A stretch of DNA of 64,000 nt from Ciona intestinalis. Its lineage: Eukaryota; Chordata; Ascidiacea; Phlebobranchia; Cionidae. Positions 60,001 to 64,000 of the stretch are shown piece after piece. Below the pieces are notes generated by a model. It was not told where the DNA came from, made no database searches, and worked only from the letters and a program-made list of their open reading frames with translations. A program made the position numbers and the translations under genes. The stretch is taken from the NCBI RefSeq assembly GCF_000224145.3, contig NC_020173.2, positions 4,661,001 to 4,725,000 of the forward strand, read 5' to 3'. Every line of letters begins with the position of its first letter. Position 1 is the stretch's first letter.

Positions 60001-63000
60001 GATCTGAGAACCAAACTGATGGACGGCGACAAAATCAGCTGCTTTTCTCATTTGATTTGGCAGGAATTGCTAGCAGCGATTCACATCATGTATTTCATGT
60101 CGTTTGAAACCTTCCGAGAAAAACTGCGATTTCTGCTCGACAGCAGATGGGAGGTGGTAGCACGCTCAATGTACGGGATAACCAGCACCGTAACAAAAAA
60201 GTATCTGGACAAAATATTTGCCTGTCGCGATCAAGCACAATACCAAGCGAAAGTTAGGCTTATGAAGAAGCTAGCTCAAGATGCAGCAAAGGAATTGGAC
60301 GACGATTTTGACGGGAATGAAACGGAAAGAATCCTACAAGTTTGCACGTGGGCAAGAGAGTCAAATAATACGCAGTTTGCCGCAGATCTTAGACCTCACT
60401 TGCCAACCAAGATCAATCTGTCAGGGGATGTTTTGCCGGGCGATATAAGCAGCCTAATGTACGTGCTGAAGTCTGTTGAAAGCGCCGACCAAGTGATCAA
60501 CGTTGGAAGCGGAACCAGATTCAAACCAGATAACTGTTTACCAAACTTGCTAAATGAAATTAGTCAAACCGACATCAAGGTAAAAAATTACACACACATA
60601 TATATATATATATAATATATATATATATCCAAAGTTTTTGTTTGCTATCGCATTTTTTTATCAGATGGAAATATTGAATCTCTCACCCCAAACGGCGGTA
60701 ACGGACACCGTAGCAGAATCCATTCAACGGAATTTTAAGAACATTCAAAAGCTTATTTTGGGACAAAGCGGTATCACCGATATTGGGCTGGGATTCCTCT
60801 CAGCAGGGCTATGTCAACGGCAGCAACAAGTAACTTTTATACAGCAAACACGTAAAACAAATATAGAGTCGGGTGGGGAAGATAGGACACCTTTTAACTC
60901 TACTTTCTCGTCTCATTTAGTAGTAAACAGAAAAAAATCAAGGAGTGATAAAACTATATCGTCACAACTCCTATAGACCGTTGTTAATTGTTTAAAACAC
61001 GGCCAGGATATTTAGATATTATATGTCCTAAATGTGTCCCGTCTTTCCCCACCCTACTATATATCTTAATAACGGCAACTGCTGCAACAGTGGTCACTAA
61101 AAGGTTGTATAAATACCACACAGAGAATCCAGGACGTGCTATACAAATAAAACACATCGGCAAAGTTACCTACGCGGTAATTCGTAAGCTGACAGGGGGT
61201 GTATGAAACACAACATTCGTGTTGTAACGACTCTCGTTTTCCGGCCACGCGAAGTAAATGCAAGTTGTATTCATTCATGTGTTTTCCGATAGTATCACCG
61301 TTACAACAGTCTGTCGTTCATAGTAAATATGCGTTTTCTTTACATTAGATAGTCGAACTTGATCTTAGCGGAAACCCAATAAAGAACGTTGGGGCAACAC
61401 ATCTAGCACACTGCTTGAGTAAGGTCAAGAGCCTGAATATTTCTAAATGCCAAGTCACGGATGTTGGACTCGAAACTATATCTGATGGCATCTCTCGCCT
61501 TACAACCAGGGTAATCTAGTAAAATGACAATTGCATCAGCTCAATACAGTATTTAACTTATCTCTTTGATTTAGATGGATAATTTCAACATTAGCCACAC
61601 TGCAATTGGAGATCTGGGTGCGAGAGGGTTGAGCCAATGCGTGAAAAATATACGCAGCCTTTCCGTGGAGAAATGCGAGATCACGGACGTGGGAATCGAA
61701 TACATTAGCCAGGGAATACATGAATTGACAACATCGGTAACTATCCGCCAAATTTGACACATACAGTGCTGTGTGGTATGATGGGATACTGTTAGCACCT
61801 AAATCCCACATTCCCTAAACGTGTTCGTAACAACTATAAACAACGTTCTTTTAGACTCGCGGCGATATACGGTTATAAAATTCTATAAATGGTCCTTGAT
61901 TCCCATCATAAATGGGACGAGAAAGGAGAAAGAAAACATGTCTTATCTTTCCCACCTTACAATAACCATTTATACTCTCTAGTTTACTTATAAGGTGTTT
62001 CAAATAGTGATCACAACACGTTAGGTTATCGTTTAACTCTTTTTATACTTACAGATGGAGGAAGTCAAATTTGCGAAAAATCCGATCAACGTGAGGAGCG
62101 CGATTGCTATTGCGAGCTGTCTGCACAACATTGACAATCTACACGTTCGTTCATGTCGAATAAATGACTTGGCTGCAGAGCAGTTGGCTAAGGGCGTAGA
62201 GCGAAGAACAACAAAGGTGGGCAATATAGGTTTCTACGACCGTTTGTTTATTCTTTATAAATCTATGACGTATACAGCATTCCTTCGTATACTTAAGAGT
62301 ATATTTGATGATCACACTCTTTTGATATGTTATTCGAAATAATAGTAAAGCCAACTATATAGCCAATGAACACTACTCCAAAATAACAACGCTTCATACA
62401 CACATCTTTCTATACTTACCAACACATATTCATATTGTTTGACGGATGCTACACTTTCACTTTTATGCCACAATTTACCACTATAATATACCCTCGATTA
62501 CAAAGAGAGCTGCATTGTCCTAGTTCCTAAAACACAGTTTAACACTGACACAAGATCACATCACCAACCACCGGTAAAAAGTGCCCGAATTGCAAAAGTC
62601 GACTTGTCCGCTCAAGGCACAAAGCGCACTGTAATGCAATTACGTTATTAATGCGCTTATAGTGATGCAGTAATGTAATTAAGGTAGAGCGTAACAACAT
62701 AAACAATTATTCCAGTGTCGGTTATGGGTTGTCGAATCTGTCAGCCATATATACAAAATAAGTAATCATTCGCAAAGTTGCAAGTATAGTAAGTTAAGGT
62801 AAGATGGTTAATGTTTTCATACTCGATCGGTCAACTTGGGAATAAAGCCTGTTTACAGATTTGTATAACCACAATTTTATGGCCTTAAGAGAGCGCTGTT
62901 AAACACACGATTATTAAATATTATTGCTGTCGTTTTGCCGCCGCGTGAGGATAGATAGGCTATAATTGATTCTCTCAACCGTCTCTACTTCTTACTTAAC

Positions 63001-63612
63001 AGATGAAGATGCTAAATTTAACGTACAACGAGTTCGGAGACACCGGAGCTGAATTCTTTCGTGCAGGCCTTCGTAATCTCGTAGCTATGAGAGTTTGGAA
63101 ATGTGGGATTACTAGGGTTGAGTTCAGAAGACTTCTTGCGGCACATAGACGCTTAGAGCCCCCGGTAAAAATGTCTCTAAATTTTTATATAACGTTGTTA
63201 ATTGTAAAAAAACGGTTAGGGATTGTTAATTGTTAAAAACCGGTTATGGAATACCACGTGCTAAAGGTAGCCCGTCTTACCCTACAGTACTGTATCGAAA
63301 AGTATTTTGTAAATTTATTTTACCTTGTATGCTTAAATATAGTACGATGGGAAAAACAGGACACCGTTTCGTTCTATTTTCTCCTCACGTTTGGTAGTAA
63401 ACAAGGAACATTGACAGTATTATAAATCGTATCCTCACGGTGGACCGTTGGTAATTGTTTAAAACACGATCAGGATATTTGAATATTATGTGCCAAAGGT
63501 GTCCCATTTCCCCCCAGCCCACATTTAATGTTTATTTTAACAGAGACCTAAGATTTGGTTCGGTGAAGTGGAAGGTTACGAAGGAGGAGACATGGTGCTA
63601 GAACCTGAGTGA
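57021..63612 (+). CDS. NLR-type NACHT-LRR protein
   Basis: Exons: 57021-57208, 57305-57362, 57427-57492, 57586-57630, 57692-57734, 58075-58157, 58232-58340, 58808-60579, 60665-60829, 61349-61510, 61575-61736, 62055-62216, 63003-63164, 63544-63612. All phases agree, giving 1081 aa. Residues 1-197, on seven small exons, match no CARD, PYD or DEATH domain I can recognise; they hold a helical stretch (RTEENIRQIEQ) and a strand-like DLHLHVHGGTTTV. The large exon carries NACHT: Walker A GQAGIGKT at 311-318, Walker B VVLVLDGLDE at 389-398, then MAITSRPR. Five LRR exons follow, four of 162 nt, each encoding a 27+27 pair (for example ELDLSGNPIKNVGA...). By family this is a cytosolic innate-immune sensor. 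AATAAA is at 63765. At least five family A MITEs sit in its introns. Confidence 0.9.
57813..58002 (+). repeat. MITE family A copy in NLR intron
   Basis: Left TATAGTACTGTGGGGTAAGA, right ACCATATTACCCCACTCTTA, with TTTACTATCAAATGGG inside. It lies between the exons at 57692 and 58075. Confidence 0.75.
58487..58680 (+). repeat. MITE family A copy, best preserved
   Basis: The left terminus GTAGTAGGGTGGGGGAAGAC, GGGACACC, is matched by the right terminus GGTGTCCC, GTCTTTCCCCACCCTAC, an almost perfect inverted repeat of about 25 bases. It lies in the intron before the large NACHT exon and can serve as the reference copy. Confidence 0.85.
60594..60630 (+). repeat. AT dinucleotide run in NLR intron
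   Basis: CACACATA followed by repeated TA pairs, 15 bases after the NACHT exon donor. Simple sequence only. Confidence 0.9.
60862..61062 (-). repeat. MITE family A copy, minus orientation, in NLR intron
   Basis: Left AGTCGGGTGGGGAAGATAGG, right TCCCGTCTTTCCCCACCCTA. The interior is reversed relative to the copy at 58487 (TTAGTAGTAAACAG comes first). Confidence 0.8.
61071..61280 (+). repeat. repeat family B copy in NLR intron
   Basis: Runs from AACGGCAACTGCTGCAACAG through ACGCGGTAATTCGTAAGCTG to CGTTTTCCGGCCACGCGAAG, directly after the preceding MITE. A weaker copy is at about 62706-62975. Confidence 0.7.
61762..61962 (+). repeat. MITE family A copy in NLR intron
   Basis: Left CAGTGCTGTGTGGTATGATG, right GTCTTATCTTTCCCACCTTA, with interior AAATGGGACGAGAAAGG. 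It lies between the LRR exons at 61575 and 62055. Confidence 0.65.
62217..63002 (+). other. longest intron between LRR exons
   Basis: No exon seen. It holds a diverged repeat family B copy at about 62706-62975 (CAGTGTCGGTTATGGGTTGT; CGTTTTGCCGCCGCGTGAGG). The space could have held another 162-nt LRR exon, but I find no in-phase candidate. Confidence 0.5.
63338..63522 (-). repeat. MITE family A copy, plus adjacent fragment, in last NLR intron
   Basis: Left ATAGTACGATGGGAAAAACA, right AGGTGTCCCATTTCCCCCCA, with TTTGGTAGTAAACAAGGAAC inside. A fragment of the same family lies just upstream at about 63193-63288. Confidence 0.7.
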
Positions 63613-63797
63613 ATATTAATACAATGCACCAATTCAACCTATATGTTTAATACACAAAATAATGCATGATGCTTCGTTTATTTATTTTTTAAGAAGCAGT
63701 TTACACCAGTAAGTCGAAAAGGTAAAGAACGTGGAAAATAAGAACACGATTTCAACGAAGTGGGAATAAAGAATATACTGGAAAAGCTTAATTTTAA

Positions 63798-64000
63798 TTA
63801 TCTTTCAAATTCTTTTTGTAACGCCACTGTCCGATTTTTTGGTAAGGATACTTTTTGTAATAAGTAATCTCTGGTATTGGATTGTTTGGTGCTAGTGTCT
63901 TCTGCTGCCTTTATATATACCGTTGAAAAGGACGCTAAATTATTCCCCATGCATTTGGATTGCATGGGCAGTAAGCTCTTCAGAAGTGAAAAACTGAATA
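63798..64000 (-). CDS. probable 3' coding exon of an unidentified minus-strand gene, partial
   Basis: On the minus strand a frame runs open from the window edge to a TAA at 63798-63800. It contains KAAEDTSTKQSNTRDYLL and KNRTVALQKEFER, a composition typical of coding sequence. TTTATT near 63678 would be an AATAAA on that strand, so the gene would converge tail-to-tail with the NLR gene. I do not recognise the family, and the true exon start cannot be seen because the window ends. Confidence 0.4.
   Translation of the reverse strand, partial: FSFSLLKSLLPMQSKCMGNNLASFSTVYIKAAEDTSTKQSNTRDYLLQKVSLPKNRTVALQKEFER

Noticed and set aside
1..64000. CRISPR arrays, bacterial operons, rRNA or canonical tRNA genes
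   Set aside because: None seen. The window is a metazoan nuclear sequence with split genes; regular repeats are limited to the minisatellite and dispersed elements.

Overview
The window looks like part of a tunicate (Ciona-type) genome. The DNA is AT-rich, the genes are compact with many short GT-AG introns, several start codons lie a few bases after a 3' splice site (as in spliced-leader trans-splicing), and copies of a few short inverted-repeat elements are scattered through the introns. The assignment rests on protein families and gene structure; no database was searched. Three 50-base N runs (25261-25310, 43912-43961, 55889-55938) are assembly gaps.

Layout: (1) 1687-17409 (+) is RELCH, a Rab11-binding LisH/coiled-coil/HEAT protein, in 23 coding exons (1100 aa), with a possible alternative last exon at 16679. 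(2) 11303-13491 (-) is a complete single-pass LRR membrane protein (612 aa), nested antisense in RELCH intron 17. (3) 18742-30836 (+) is an ABCG2-type half transporter with two alternative 5' modules (18742-19880 and 21144-21364) feeding one core. Its exons for the signature and Walker B motifs are present twice around an assembly gap. (4) 30837-36187 is a non-coding stretch with a dense cluster of AGTTCA/TGAACT half-sites. (5) 36188-44630 (+) is a second ABCG2-type half transporter (645 aa) with the same exon plan. (6) 45784-54233 (-) is a class I Rab11 family-interacting protein (C2 domain plus C-terminal Rab11-binding helix, 411 aa) in 10 exons. (7) 55248-56893 is a hAT-like transposon with about 107-base inverted termini. 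(8) 57021-63612 (+) is an NLR-type NACHT-LRR protein (1081 aa) whose LRRs sit on a series of phase-0 exons, four of exactly 162 nt. (9) The last 200 bases hold the probable 3' end of another minus-strand gene.

Two of the six main genes, RELCH and Rab11-FIP, are Rab11 effectors. In mammals RELCH acts in cholesterol transfer from recycling endosomes, and ABCG-family proteins export sterols and xenobiotics at the cell surface. A functional neighbourhood of recycling and lipid/xenobiotic efflux is therefore a reasonable but untested idea. The clearest anomaly is that one 158-nt ABCG exon is almost identical between the two paralogues, while flanking introns and neighbouring exons have diverged strongly.

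Exon borders were set by hand from splice consensus, reading phase and family similarity. All the multi-exon models keep frame from start to stop, but no transcript evidence was available.
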